A DNA stretch of 47,334 nt from contig UQMD01000019.1 of assembly GCA_900542155.1 (NCBI GenBank), positions 1 to 47,334 on the forward strand, read 5' to 3'. Of this stretch, positions 31,692-40,224 are shown in pieces. Made by a program: the position numbers and the translations under genes. Below the pieces are notes generated by a model. It searched no databases. It saw only the letters and a program-made list of their open reading frames with translations, and had not been told where the DNA came from. Numbering within the stretch: position 1 is the first letter of the stretch; every line of letters starts with the position of its first letter. The stretch comes from an uncultured Collinsella sp. (GTDB taxonomy: Bacteria; Actinomycetota; Coriobacteriia; Coriobacteriales; Coriobacteriaceae).

Positions 31692-33932
31692 GTGGCAAAG
31701 AAGAAGACGAAGAACCAGCCAAAGAAAAAGTGGGTCAACGCCGAGAACGTCATCGGCCTGCACTCCGAGGTCACCGACCAGCCGATTACGCAGACGCTCG
31801 AGGTCAACTACATGCCCTACGCTATGAGCGTCAACGTCTCGCGTGCATTCCCCGAGATCGACGGCTTTAAGCCCTCGCACCGCAAGCTGCTCTACACTAT
31901 GTACAAGATGGGCCTGCTCAAGGGCGAGCGCCAAAAGAGCGCCAACATCGTGGGTCAGACCATGAAGCTCAACCCGCACGGCGATGCCGCGATCTACGAA
32001 ACGATGGTGCGCCTGGCGACGGGCAACGAAGCGCTGCTTGCCCCCTTCGTGGAGTCGAAGGGCAACTTTGGCAAGTACTATTCGGGCGACCTGAGCTACG
32101 CCGCCTCGCGTTACACCGAGGCCAAGCTCTCCCCCATCAGCGCCGAGATCTTCAAGGACATCGACAAGGACCCGGTCGACTTCGTCGACAGCTACGACGG
32201 CGCCATGAAGGAGCCGCGCCTGCTGCCCACCACGTTCCCCAACATCCTTGTCTCGGCCAATAAGGGCATCGGCGTCGCCATGGCGTCCGACATCTGCGGT
32301 TTCAACCTCAACGAGGTCTGCACCGCCACGATGCACTACCTGCAGGATCCCGACTGCGACCTGCTCGAGTACATGCCCATGCCCGACTTCTCGACCGGCG
32401 GCGAGATTATCTACCGCCGCGAGGAGATGGAGAAGATCGTCGAGACCGGCCTGGGCAGCTTCCAGATTCGCTCCCGCTGGCGCTGGATTCCCGAAGAGCG
32501 CATCATCGAGGTCTACGAGATCCCCTACACCACCAAGACCGATGTCATCATCGAGCGCATCGTCAAGCTCTCCAAGGAGGGCAAGGTCAAGGAGATCGCA
32601 GACATCCGCGATGAAACCGACCTTTCGGGTCTGCGTATCGCCATCGACCTTAAGCGCGGTGTCGACCCCGACAAGCTCATGGCCAAGCTCTATCGCTCGA
32701 CCACGCTGCAGGATTCGTTCTCGTGCAACTTCAACGTGCTCGTCGACGGCTATCCCCGTGTTATGGGCGTGCGCCAGATCCTGCACGAGTGGGTCAAGTG
32801 GCGTATTGAGTCCACGCGTCGCCGCATTAACTTTGACCTGGGCAAAAAGTCCGAGCGTCTGCACCTGCTGCACGGCCTTGAGGCAATTCTGCTCGACATC
32901 GACAAGGCCATCGCCATCATCCGCGGCACTAAGCTCGAGGCAGAGGTTGTACCCAACCTTATGAAGGGTTTCGACATCGACGAGACCCAGGCCGAATTTG
33001 TCGCCGAGCTCAAGCTCCGCAACATCAACGAGGAGTACATCCTCAACCGCACCAAGGACATCGCCAAGCTCGAGGGTGAGATCGCCGAACTCGAGGAGAT
33101 CCTCTCGAGCGAGGACAACATCAAGAAGGTCATCAGCGACGAGCTGGCCGCGGTTAACAAGAAGTACGTGATGCCGCGCCGCACGGGCAGGATCGAGCCC
33201 CATGAGGTTATCGAGGTAAGCTTGGAGCCCGAGGTCGAGGAGTACCCGGTTACCATCATGCTTTCGCGCGATGGCTACCTCAAGAAGATGACGGACCGCG
33301 TGCTCAAGAAGGCGACCACGCTCAAGTACAAGGACGGCGACAAACCCTTTATCGAGTTCCCGTCCTCCAACACGCACGAGCTGCTGGTCTTTACCAACAA
33401 GAGCCAGGTGTACAAGTGCAAGGTCGCGGCGTTTGAGGATACCAAGTCGGCCCAGCTGGGCTCGTACCTTCCGACCGATCTCGAGATGGAACCCGACGAG
33501 AGCGTCATCTGGGTCATCGACCCCGAGGACTACAAGGCCGACGTGCTGTTCGTCTTTGAGAACGGCCGCGTGGTGCGTGTCGCGCTTTCTGGATACGTTA
33601 CCAAGACCAACCGCAAGCGCCTTAAGAACGCCATCTACGGCGGCAGCAAGCTGCTGTATGCGCAGGTGCTCAAGGAGGACCGCGACCTCGCGCTGGTCTC
33701 GAGCGACTACCGCCTGATGAACTTCAACACGTCGCTGCTCAAGACCAAGACGACCACCAACACGCAGGGCGTCCAGGCCTTTACGGCCAAGAAGGGCCGC
33801 TCGGTCACCACCGTCGGCACGACCGAGGAGATCCTCGGCGCCGGCGTCTCGGCCGAAAAGTTCACCGCGCAGAGCCTACCTTCCGCCGGTGCCCTCATGA
33901 AGGAAAACGACATGCCGAGCCTGTTTGACTAA
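31692..33932 (+). CDS. Type IIA DNA topoisomerase subunit A (ParC/GyrA-like)
   Basis: This is the 746-aa DNA-cleaving subunit paired with the B subunit upstream. The winged-helix region has DGFKPSHRKLLYTMYKMGL, and the catalytic Tyr141 lies in SYAASRYTEAKLS. A coiled coil follows around 440-480 (NRTKDIAKLEGEIAELEEIL), then beta-rich C-terminal segments. The start is GTG with AGAGG about six bases upstream. The N-terminus is lysine-rich (AKKKTKNQPKKKW). Whether this pair is the only topoisomerase IV of the cell or an additional one cannot be told from the window. Confidence 0.93.
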   Translation: MAKKKTKNQPKKKWVNAENVIGLHSEVTDQPITQTLEVNYMPYAMSVNVSRAFPEIDGFKPSHRKLLYTMYKMGLLKGERQKSANIVGQTMKLNPHGDAAIYETMVRLATGNEALLAPFVESKGNFGKYYSGDLSYAASRYTEAKLSPISAEIFKDIDKDPVDFVDSYDGAMKEPRLLPTTFPNILVSANKGIGVAMASDICGFNLNEVCTATMHYLQDPDCDLLEYMPMPDFSTGGEIIYRREEMEKIVETGLGSFQIRSRWRWIPEERIIEVYEIPYTTKTDVIIERIVKLSKEGKVKEIADIRDETDLSGLRIAIDLKRGVDPDKLMAKLYRSTTLQDSFSCNFNVLVDGYPRVMGVRQILHEWVKWRIESTRRRINFDLGKKSERLHLLHGLEAILLDIDKAIAIIRGTKLEAEVVPNLMKGFDIDETQAEFVAELKLRNINEEYILNRTKDIAKLEGEIAELEEILSSEDNIKKVISDELAAVNKKYVMPRRTGRIEPHEVIEVSLEPEVEEYPVTIMLSRDGYLKKMTDRVLKKATTLKYKDGDKPFIEFPSSNTHELLVFTNKSQVYKCKVAAFEDTKSAQLGSYLPTDLEMEPDESVIWVIDPEDYKADVLFVFENGRVVRVALSGYVTKTNRKRLKNAIYGGSKLLYAQVLKEDRDLALVSSDYRLMNFNTSLLKTKTTTNTQGVQAFTAKKGRSVTTVGTTEEILGAGVSAEKFTAQSLPSAGALMKENDMPSLFD

Positions 33933-33971
33933 AACAACGGCGACCAAACCGTCATGGTTGTACAAAGCAGC

Positions 33972-34009
33972 GGGGCCCGGAGCGCAGTAAACGCTGCGCC
34001 CTGGGCCCC
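33972..34009 (+). terminator. GC-rich hairpin after the topoisomerase genes
   Basis: GGGGCCCGG...GCGCAG pairs with CTGCGC...CTGGGCCCC around a short loop. There is no U-run, so it may block exonucleases or need Rho, but the position 40 bases after the stop is that of a terminator. Confidence 0.55.
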
Positions 34010-34031
34010 ATGCATTACACCAGCATCATCC

Positions 34032-35321
34032 CTATAGACAAAATGCCGCATAAAGTGGAACAGACATAAGCCCATCATTCATTCCAAAGGGCTTAGTCGA
34101 TAGCCTGATAAGGCGTACGCCCGGATGGGTCTTTTTAAGTGAGGACAGGCTTCGAGATCTTGTGTTCTCTCCCGCCTTGACTTCAATCGCAGACAAGCAT
34201 CCCTGCTTCTCTACTACAAAGTCGATTTCCGCACGATTATCTCGCGCCCAATAATGCAGCGGATAGCCCATGGCTGAAAGCTGTTGGGCGACGTAGTTTT
34301 CGGTAAGTGCACCCATGAATGTGCCGCCGATGCCGGCAAGAATATCGGCGCGTTGAGCACCGGCCTTGGAGACGAGCAGCCCTGTATCCGCCTGATAGAT
34401 TTTAAAAGCAGAAGGGTTAACGAAGGCCTCTAAAGGGCTTTCGATCTGCCCGACTAGGCTGCAGCGCGCCACCGTACCCGACAATACAAGCCAGTCGAGA
34501 GCATCTCCAAAGAGAGACGCATTGCCCCCCGCTCGCACTACCTTGTATTGAAATTTGCGATTCTCTTTGGCAAGCTGCTGTGGAATGGAATCGAAGCACG
34601 CACGCGTCTTTGCGCTCAAGCGTTCATCAGCATATTTATTGGTGTCGGCGGAATATCCGTCGAGAATAATCCGATGCTTTTCGGCCACATCAATGATTGA
34701 CTGATCATCGATATACGTTTGGACCGCCTCGGGCATTCCGCCAACAACAAGATACTGTCGATAGAGCCTAAGCGCCTTTTCATGAAGGCTTGGCGCAAGA
34801 GGACCCATTAACTCGAATGACGAGCGTATCTCATCGACCAGCTGATCGTGCCCCATTGCCCAGAGAAACTCCTCGAAATCGAGTGGAGTCATCTCGATGA
34901 AGTCGGTCTTTCCGACGGGGAACGAATACGACTGATGGTTAATGGCAACCCCAAGAAGCGACCCAGCAGCCGCAACGTAATACTCGGGAGCATCTTCGCA
35001 AAAGTATTTAAGGGAAGTGAGCGCTTCCTCGCATGCCTGGATCTCGTCAATGAACAGTAAGGTTTTGCCAGGCACGATACGCTGTCCCGTACGAGCCTCG
35101 ATCGCACGTACGATCGAATGAGGGTCAAGACCGCCCGAAAAATCCGCTCGCGCCGACCGGTCGTTCTCAAGATTAACGTAGACAACCGATTCGAAAAGAT
35201 CCTGGGCGTACGTTCTGAGCAAATAGGTCTTGCCACACTGGCGCACGCCTTTGACCAGCAAAGGTTTTCTATCAGCTCTGTCTCGCCATTCCCTAAGGAG
35301 CTCGTCTGCCTTGCGACGCAT
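34032..35321 (-). CDS. AAA ATPase with DUF4143 domain
   Basis: This 429-aa protein has Walker A VKGVRQCGKTYLL (about 23-35), Walker B LLFIDEIQ, and the aromatic-rich AAAGSLLGVAI sensor typical of the AAA_14/DUF4143 family. The C-terminal part, WARDNRAEIDFVVEKQGCLSAIEVKAG, has the D...ExK arrangement of a nuclease-like fold. GAGGGAAGG precedes the ATG. These proteins are widespread and usually solitary, and their role is not known. It is a different family from the ATPase at 28114 but has the same overall plan, and the two flank the topoisomerase pair. The 180 bases upstream are AT-rich with no gene. Confidence 0.9.
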   Translation of the reverse strand: MRRKADELLREWRDRADRKPLLVKGVRQCGKTYLLRTYAQDLFESVVYVNLENDRSARADFSGGLDPHSIVRAIEARTGQRIVPGKTLLFIDEIQACEEALTSLKYFCEDAPEYYVAAAGSLLGVAINHQSYSFPVGKTDFIEMTPLDFEEFLWAMGHDQLVDEIRSSFELMGPLAPSLHEKALRLYRQYLVVGGMPEAVQTYIDDQSIIDVAEKHRIILDGYSADTNKYADERLSAKTRACFDSIPQQLAKENRKFQYKVVRAGGNASLFGDALDWLVLSGTVARCSLVGQIESPLEAFVNPSAFKIYQADTGLLVSKAGAQRADILAGIGGTFMGALTENYVAQQLSAMGYPLHYWARDNRAEIDFVVEKQGCLSAIEVKAGENTRSRSLSSLKKTHPGVRLIRLSTKPFGMNDGLMSVPLYAAFCL

Positions 35322-35501
35322 ACGTAACCTTCCCTCATGAACTTCTATTTGACAATATTTTAACGCGGATTAATTTGTTTTCGGTTATTTTTCTGCGTTT
35401 AAAAATTGTTCTATATGGCACTTGAGGGAATACACCCCTATCTCTTGGTAAGGATAGCAAGCATTTCCACCAACGCTGATTGCCATGCGTTCTTCTTGTC
35501 C

Positions 35502-36032
35502 TTAGGCGAGCTTGCGAGCGAGCTCGCGCACCTCTTTCAACTTGGGCGAGGATGCCATGCTGTCGCGCTCGGTCATACCGCTGATGGTGACAATGCCCTG
35601 GTCCGCCCACTTGCAGTAAGCGCAGGTTGACTTGTACATGGCGATCGCCGCGTCATAGACGCCCTGGCTGTGGCTATCGAGCAGAAGGGCCGTCTTGGTG
35701 AACGGGAATCCCGTGGCACCGAAAGCGTACAGACGGTCGATGGCGGCCTTTTCCTGCGCGGTGATATCGAACCAGTAGATAGGCGAAGCAAAGACGACCA
35801 TATCTGCATCTTTCAGCGATTCGATCACGTTGGCCATGTCATCCTTCTGCACGCAGACGCCCCCATGGGCGAAGCAGTACTGGCATCCCAAGCAGCCGGC
35901 GATCTTCTTGCTGGCAACGCGAACGACCTCAACCGTATTACCGCCCTCACGCGCGGTCTCGGCAAACGCCTCGACCATGGTGTCGGTATTGGCGCCCTTA
36001 CGCGGGCTGCCGCTCAATACAACGATTTTCAT
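35502..36032 (-). CDS. Flavodoxin-fold NAD(P)H-dependent oxidoreductase
   Basis: This 176-aa flavoprotein begins VVLSGSPRKGANTDTM, the FMN phosphate loop, and has VFASPIYWFDIT, the second FMN-contact loop. GCLGCQYCFAHGGVCVQKDDM is a cysteine-rich insert like that of iron-sulfur flavoproteins, though one cysteine of the usual set may be missing. GGAGAGGG lies six bases before the ATG. It runs in the same direction as the TetR gene to its right, 200 bases away, and could be read from it. It probably reduces quinones, nitro compounds or another electron acceptor. Confidence 0.9.
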   Translation of the reverse strand: MKIVVLSGSPRKGANTDTMVEAFAETAREGGNTVEVVRVASKKIAGCLGCQYCFAHGGVCVQKDDMANVIESLKDADMVVFASPIYWFDITAQEKAAIDRLYAFGATGFPFTKTALLLDSHSQGVYDAAIAMYKSTCAYCKWADQGIVTISGMTERDSMASSPKLKEVRELARKLA

Positions 36033-36235
36033 AGGATTCCCTCTCCTTCATGCTGCAGGCGCGCGGCATGTTTTTTGTAACCAAAACGAATGGAGTTAAT
36101 CAATCGCCAGCAGACCATATCTCTTGTTCAAGTTCCCTAAAGAAGCTCAAAACGATTGCGATTGCCTTATACAACATCGAAAACCAAAGAGGGGCCATAG
36201 CAACGTCGCCTGCCTGAAATGGCACGCTGTCAAGG

Positions 36236-36790
36236 TCAACTACGGGGATCGTGGCGAGCCGATACCGCCCGCATGCCTCCTTCGGAATAGGCACTGAGCA
36301 GCTCCTGGGCGTGAGCGAACTCGGGTCCCCGCCTCCAACCAAGTAGGCGGTTGACCGCGAGATTTCCCTGGACGTTGTGGACGAAGAGCAGATAGGCGTC
36401 CTCGCGCGAAAGCCCAGTCTCCTCCATGATCGAGGGAACCATCTGCTCGGCGCCGCGCTCGACGACGCGCTGTGCCACCCGGGCGTACGCGTCGTCATCC
36501 GAGTAGAGCAGATAATAGTCATCGTTTGCCGGCGGACGCTGGCAGAGGGCACCCGCCTCCGTTCCCTCGAGCGGCGGCACCGCCGCCAAGGCCTCGTCGA
36601 TAAGCGCGTCGAGCAGGGCGAACTTGTCCTCGTAGTGCAGATAGAACGTGCCACGGTTGATATCGGCACGGCGGCAGATATCCGCTACCGTCATCTTCGC
36701 GAAGCCGACCTCGGCCAGCAGCGCGAAGAACGCCTCCCGTATGACCGAGAGTGTATAGCGTCGGCGACGATCGATCTTCCCCGCTTCCAT
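36236..36790 (-). CDS. TetR regulator of the sirtuin-like operon
   Basis: This is a 184-aa TetR repressor. The N-terminal domain, KMTVADICRRADINRGTFYL HYEDKFALLDAL, is a clear TetR helix-turn-helix; the rest is a helical ligand domain ending RHDPRS. The start at 36790 (MEAGKIDRRR) has GGAGG five bases upstream; the frame is open to 36817. It is divergent from three sirtuin-like genes, with a TATA-type palindrome between. A highly similar copy lies at 39521 in the same relation to a broken sirtuin gene. Between its stop and the flavodoxin gene (36033-36235) I see no convincing gene. Confidence 0.92.
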   Translation of the reverse strand: MEAGKIDRRRRYTLSVIREAFFALLAEVGFAKMTVADICRRADINRGTFYLHYEDKFALLDALIDEALAAVPPLEGTEAGALCQRPPANDDYYLLYSDDDAYARVAQRVVERGAEQMVPSIMEETGLSREDAYLLFVHNVQGNLAVNRLLGWRRGPEFAHAQELLSAYSEGGMRAVSARHDPRS

Positions 36791-36894
36791 TACCCCTCCA
36801 ATTGCAACGCTCGACAATGCCCGGCAAACGCTCGTTTATCGACAACAGGCCGAAGCTGTTCATTGCTCTTAAGCAAATCGACATGGATACTTTT

Positions 36895-36914
36895 TATAGA
36901 CACCTGTTTATAAT
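36895..36914. promoter_or_regulatory. Operator-promoter of the sirtuin-like operon
   Basis: TATAGACACCTGTTTATA (36895-36912) has the palindromic pattern TATA-N-ACA-NN-TGT-N-TATA. TATAAT at 36909-36914 overlaps it and is a perfect -10 box 20 bases before the GTG start, though no good -35 is visible. Binding by TetR here would block the sirtuin genes. Confidence 0.65.
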
Positions 36915-36933
36915 AGCTGAAAGAAGGTATCCA

Positions 36934-37899
36934 GTGACCCTGTACGAGCAGCTCGTTATCGAGCTCACCAACCGATCGTTTTCCCTTCATGCCGCCTACC
37001 GCAGCGGCAGCACGCCCTATGAGCTGAGTGACCGCGAGCCCGAGCCCTACGACCAGCAAATCGAGGACTTCGCCCGTATGATCGAAGAAGCCGATTGCGT
37101 GCTGGTGGGCGGGGCCTCCGGGCTCTCCGCGGCGGGCGGCGGCGACTTCTACTACGAGGACAACGCGACCTATCGCAAGCATTTCGGCAAATTCGCCGAG
37201 CGTTACGGTTTCAAGGGCGCTTTCGAGGGGTCGTTCTACCGCTGGCCCACCGCCGAGGCGCGCTGGGGATACCTCGCCACCTTCCTCGACACCACGCTCA
37301 ACGCCCCGCTGCGCAAGCCCTACAAGGACCTCGACGCCATTCTCGCCGAGAAGGATTTCTTCGTGCTCACCACCAACCAGGACACGCAGTTTGTGAAGCT
37401 CTATCCCTGGGAGAAAGTGGCAGAGATCCAAGGCGACCACCGCTTCTTTCAGTGCTCCCGCTGTTGCACCGACGCGGTGTGGGATGCGGTCGAGCCGGTC
37501 TCCAACATGGTAGAGGCCATGGGAGACGGCCTTGAGGTTCCGACAGAGCTCGTGCCGCGCTGCCCGCACTGCGGGGCAGAGGCGTTCCCCTGGGTTCGCG
37601 GCTACGGCAACTTCCTGCAGGGCGAACTCTACGAGGAGCAGTACCGCAAGGTGTCCGACTGGCTCGACGCGCACGCACGGCAGAGGATCCTCTTCCTCGA
37701 GCTGGGTGTGGGCCGCATGACGCCCGCGTTTATCCAGGAGCCGTTCTGGGCCCTCACGGCGCAGTTACCGCAGGCCAGCTACATCGCCGTAAACAACAAG
37801 ACGCAGTTTCTCCCCCGCGCGATCGAGGATCGGGGGCTCGCCGTTCGCGCCGACATCGCCGACGTGCTCGCCGACGTGCGCAAGACGCTGGGGAGGTAG
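36934..37899 (+). CDS. Sirtuin-like protein 1, SirTM-type with Gln at the catalytic His position
   Basis: This is a 321-aa Sir2-fold protein. The NAD loop is GGASGLSAAGG (59-69), and TTNQD (146-150) corresponds to TQNxD. The catalytic HG motif reads IQGDH, so Gln166 replaces His. Zinc ligands are CSRC (174-177) and CPHC (210-213). The second Rossmann segment is LELGVGRMTP (255-264) with VNNK at 286. From memory, class M sirtuins (SirTM), which ADP-ribosylate proteins, also have Gln instead of His with a similar Asn-to-Gln distance. An N-terminal extension of about 40 residues is present. The start is GTG 36934 with AAGAAGG before it; the aligned gene at 40225 starts with ATG at the same place. 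First gene of a three-gene operon. Confidence 0.85.
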   Translation: MTLYEQLVIELTNRSFSLHAAYRSGSTPYELSDREPEPYDQQIEDFARMIEEADCVLVGGASGLSAAGGGDFYYEDNATYRKHFGKFAERYGFKGAFEGSFYRWPTAEARWGYLATFLDTTLNAPLRKPYKDLDAILAEKDFFVLTTNQDTQFVKLYPWEKVAEIQGDHRFFQCSRCCTDAVWDAVEPVSNMVEAMGDGLEVPTELVPRCPHCGAEAFPWVRGYGNFLQGELYEEQYRKVSDWLDAHARQRILFLELGVGRMTPAFIQEPFWALTAQLPQASYIAVNNKTQFLPRAIEDRGLAVRADIADVLADVRKTLGR

Positions 37900-37902
37900 C
37901 GC

Positions 37903-38601
37903 ATGGAGACGGCGAAAGCAGTTCGCATAGGCAGGGCGCTAGCCGAAGCGGATCTTGTCATCATCGGCGCTAGCAACGGACTCGACATGGCGGAGGGGCT
38001 CAACCTTTTCTGCGCCGATGCTCATTTCCAAGAGGCGTACGGGGACCTCGCCCAGGCAGACGGCATCGGCTGCATACTGCAGGGGCTCGCTTCCCCGGAT
38101 GCCAGCGTGCGACGCCGATGGGCCGAGCGGTTCCATCAAAAGGAGTATCTCGAATATGAGCCCGGCTCGCTCATGAACGGGCTGCGGCGTCTTACGGAAC
38201 ATGCCGACACCTTCGTGGTCACATGCAACATCGACGGGCACTTCGCGCGCGCCGGGTTCGACGAGGAGCGCGTGCTCGAGACGGAGGGGAGCATACGCAC
38301 GTCGATCGACGAGCGGCGTCTCGCCCATCCAGACGCCCTCGCCACGGCCCAGCTCGAGGAGCTCGAGCGCCTTGTGCAAGCCCATCGCAACGGCAGGGTC
38401 GCCATCCTCGAACTTGGCGTGGGACTGCGCAACGGCATCATAAAGCACATGCTCGCCCAGATCGCGAACGTCTGCGAGCACGCCACCTACATCGTGTTCA
38501 ACTACAGCCAGGCTATGGCGCCCGATGCATCGTGCGAGACGATTCTCGTTGACGGCGATATGGCCCCGGCTTTCGAGGAGATCGCCCGATGCCACCCCTA
38601 G
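37903..38601 (+). CDS. Sirtuin-like protein 2, degenerate, no zinc module
   Basis: This is a 232-aa protein with the sirtuin outline but reduced. GASNGLDMAEG (about 22-32) replaces the NAD loop. TCNIDG (107-112) is close to canonical TQNIDG. At the catalytic site it has ETEGS, so Glu128 stands where the others have Gln and true sirtuins His. The zinc-binding CxxC pairs are completely absent, which explains its short length. LELGVGLRNGII (169-180) matches the second Rossmann motif. GGGAGG six bases before the ATG, four bases past the previous stop, shows one operon. It may be a regulatory or scaffold partner of its two neighbours rather than an enzyme; this is inference. Confidence 0.82.
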   Translation: METAKAVRIGRALAEADLVIIGASNGLDMAEGLNLFCADAHFQEAYGDLAQADGIGCILQGLASPDASVRRRWAERFHQKEYLEYEPGSLMNGLRRLTEHADTFVVTCNIDGHFARAGFDEERVLETEGSIRTSIDERRLAHPDALATAQLEELERLVQAHRNGRVAILELGVGLRNGIIKHMLAQIANVCEHATYIVFNYSQAMAPDASCETILVDGDMAPAFEEIARCHP

Positions 38602-39437
38602 AAAGAGAAGCGCGTAGGCTTCGAAGCCTTATCGACGATGCCGACGCCATCATCGTCGGCATCGGCTCGGGCATGTCAAGCGCCGCCGGGTTCAACCATT
38701 ACAACCGCGCAGGCATGGCGCGCGCCGGAATGACGGACTGGCAGCAAGCCTTTGGCTTCAAGAGTCTTTTTGACGGCTTTTACCACCTCTACCCCAGCCT
38801 CGAGCAGCAATGGGCATACTATGCGCGATACATCGACTTCATGCTGCGCGAGCCGACCTCGCAGCCCTATCTCGACCTACGGTCCCTCATCGGCCATAAG
38901 GATTACTTCATCCTGAGCACCAATGTAGACACCCAAGTCGAGAAGACGTTTCCCACCGAGAGGACCTGCAACTATCAGGGAAGCTTCGCGCACCTTCAAT
39001 GCAAGCAGCCATGCTGCGACGAGCTCTTCGATGCGAGCCCCTACGTCGAGCGCATGCTCGCGGGCATGGCGGGGTTCGAGATCCGCAGCGAGGATGTCCC
39101 CCGATGCCCGCACTGCGGCTGGCAGCTTGTGCCGTGGGTGCGCGACGACACGTTTCTGCAGGGTGCGGCATGGCGCGAGAGCCTCGGACGATACGAGCGC
39201 TTCGTGCGCGAGCGCAGCGATCGCCGCGTGCTGTTGCTGGAGCTCGGCGTGGGCGAGATGACCCCCGGCATCATCACGCTCCCGTTCTGGAGCATGACCG
39301 CGAAGCTGCCGGATGCGCACCTTTTGAGCGTAAACATCTCGGGCGGCTCGGCTCCGCTGCAGCTTGGAAGCAAGGCAGGGGCGATCCAGGCCGATTTGGG
39401 CGCCCTGCTCTCGGCGGCGCGGGCAGGTGGCGAGTAA
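38589..39437 (+). CDS. Sirtuin-like protein 3, SirTM-type
   Basis: This 282-aa Sir2-fold protein has NAD loop GIGSGMSSAAG (24-34), STNVD (110-114), and NYQGSF with Gln130 in the catalytic His position. Its zinc cysteines are in QCKQPCC (about 138-143) and CPHC (about 174-177). LELGVGEMTPGIITLPFW is the second Rossmann segment; the first paralogue has Arg where this one has Glu after GVG. It overlaps gene 2 by 13 bases, with GAGGAG eight bases before the ATG, so the three are translationally coupled. Its last 660 bases recur almost unchanged at 42234. By its Gln it is more likely an ADP-ribosyltransferase than a deacetylase. Confidence 0.87.
   Translation: MPPLEREARRLRSLIDDADAIIVGIGSGMSSAAGFNHYNRAGMARAGMTDWQQAFGFKSLFDGFYHLYPSLEQQWAYYARYIDFMLREPTSQPYLDLRSLIGHKDYFILSTNVDTQVEKTFPTERTCNYQGSFAHLQCKQPCCDELFDASPYVERMLAGMAGFEIRSEDVPRCPHCGWQLVPWVRDDTFLQGAAWRESLGRYERFVRERSDRRVLLLELGVGEMTPGIITLPFWSMTAKLPDAHLLSVNISGGSAPLQLGSKAGAIQADLGALLSAARAGGE
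38757..39422 (+). repeat. Direct repeat, first copy (sirtuin 3 body)
   Basis: This segment recurs at 42234-42899, exactly 3477 bases downstream in the same orientation. By eye about eight differences fall in the first 90 bases and none in the remaining ~570, an abrupt change that suggests gene conversion or a very recent duplication. Confidence 0.9.
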
Positions 39438-39520
39438 CGCGGAGCGGTAGACGCGCAATGAGGTTTTAGCCGCAGCCTCCGAACGAGAGGGCTCGGAGGC
39501 TGGTATTCCTGAATCGCAGG

Positions 39521-40081
39521 TCACGATGGGTTATCGGAATCGCGAAGAGCGGATACCGCCAGTAAGCCCCCTTCGGAATAGGCGTTGAGCAGCTCCTGGG
39601 CATGGGCGAACTCGGGGCCTCGTCTCCAGCCGAGCAGGCGGTTGACGGCCAGATTGCCCTGGACGCTGTGGACGAAGAGCAGGAAGGCGTCTTCGCGTGA
39701 AAGCCCTGTTTTCTCCATGACCCAGGGAACCATCTGCTCCGCTCCGCGTTCTATGACGCGCTGGGCTACGCGAGCGTATGCGTCGCTGTCCGAATAAAGC
39801 AGGCGATAATCGTCGTCTGCCGGCGGACGCTGGCAAAGCGTTGCCGATTCAACCCCCTCAAGCGGGGGAGCCGCTGCCAATGCCTCGTCGATAAGCGCAT
39901 CGAGCAGCGCGTACTTATCCTCGTAATGCAGATAGAACGTTCCCCGGTTGATCTCGGCGCGGCGGCAGATGTCCGCCACCGTCATCTTCGCGAAGCCGAC
40001 CTCGGCCAGCAGCGCGAAGAACGCCTCCTGTATGACCGAGAGGGTGTAGCGCCGCCGGCGGTCGATCTTGGTTTCTCCCAT
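39521..40081 (-). CDS. TetR regulator, second copy
   Basis: This 186-aa TetR protein is a close paralogue of the one at 36236: KIDRRRRYTLSVI, KMTVADICRRAEINRGTFYL and NLAVNRLLGWRRGPEF are the same apart from single changes, while the ligand domain has more substitutions. The start at 40081 has GGAG five bases upstream; the frame is open to 40222. It is divergent from a truncated sirtuin 1 copy and the radical-SAM pair. The DNA-binding helices are nearly unchanged, so the two regulators probably bind both operators, though their ligands may have drifted apart. Confidence 0.92.
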   Translation of the reverse strand: MGETKIDRRRRYTLSVIQEAFFALLAEVGFAKMTVADICRRAEINRGTFYLHYEDKYALLDALIDEALAAAPPLEGVESATLCQRPPADDDYRLLYSDSDAYARVAQRVIERGAEQMVPWVMEKTGLSREDAFLLFVHSVQGNLAVNRLLGWRRGPEFAHAQELLNAYSEGGLLAVSALRDSDNPS

Positions 40082-40181
40082 CGCCTCTCCAATCTGAGTC
40101 GTTTGACAATGTCCAGTAGCTGTTCGTTTATCGACAGGTGCACGCGTTTGTTCATTGCCCCTGCGAAAATCAACAAGGATA

Positions 40182-40208
40182 CTGTTTATAGACACCTGTT
40201 TTTTATAG
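40182..40208. promoter_or_regulatory. Second operator-promoter of the duplicated locus
   Basis: CTGTTTATAGACACCTGTTT repeats the left part of the operator at 36895, but three extra bases spoil the right half (TTTTTTATAG). It sits 17 bases before the truncated sirtuin 1 start and upstream of the radical-SAM pair. Confidence 0.5.
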
Positions 40209-40224
40209 CTGAAAGGGAGCACGG

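Noticed and set aside
31668..33377. 569-aa open frame antisense to the topoisomerase A gene
   Set aside because: It is rich in Leu/Val/Asp from reversed codons, has no ribosome site and lies wholly opposite a well-conserved gene.
36100..36669. 189-aa frame overlapping the first TetR gene
   Set aside because: Most of it is an alternate frame of TetR. The tail (MAPLWFSMLYKAIAIVLSFF) is hydrophobic but has no start signal.
36934..39437. Sirtuin genes as a Thoeris or DSR-type anti-phage system
   Set aside because: No TIR, SLOG or large helical effector domain is present, and the Gln substitution points to SirTM rather than an NADase defence protein. A defence role is not excluded.
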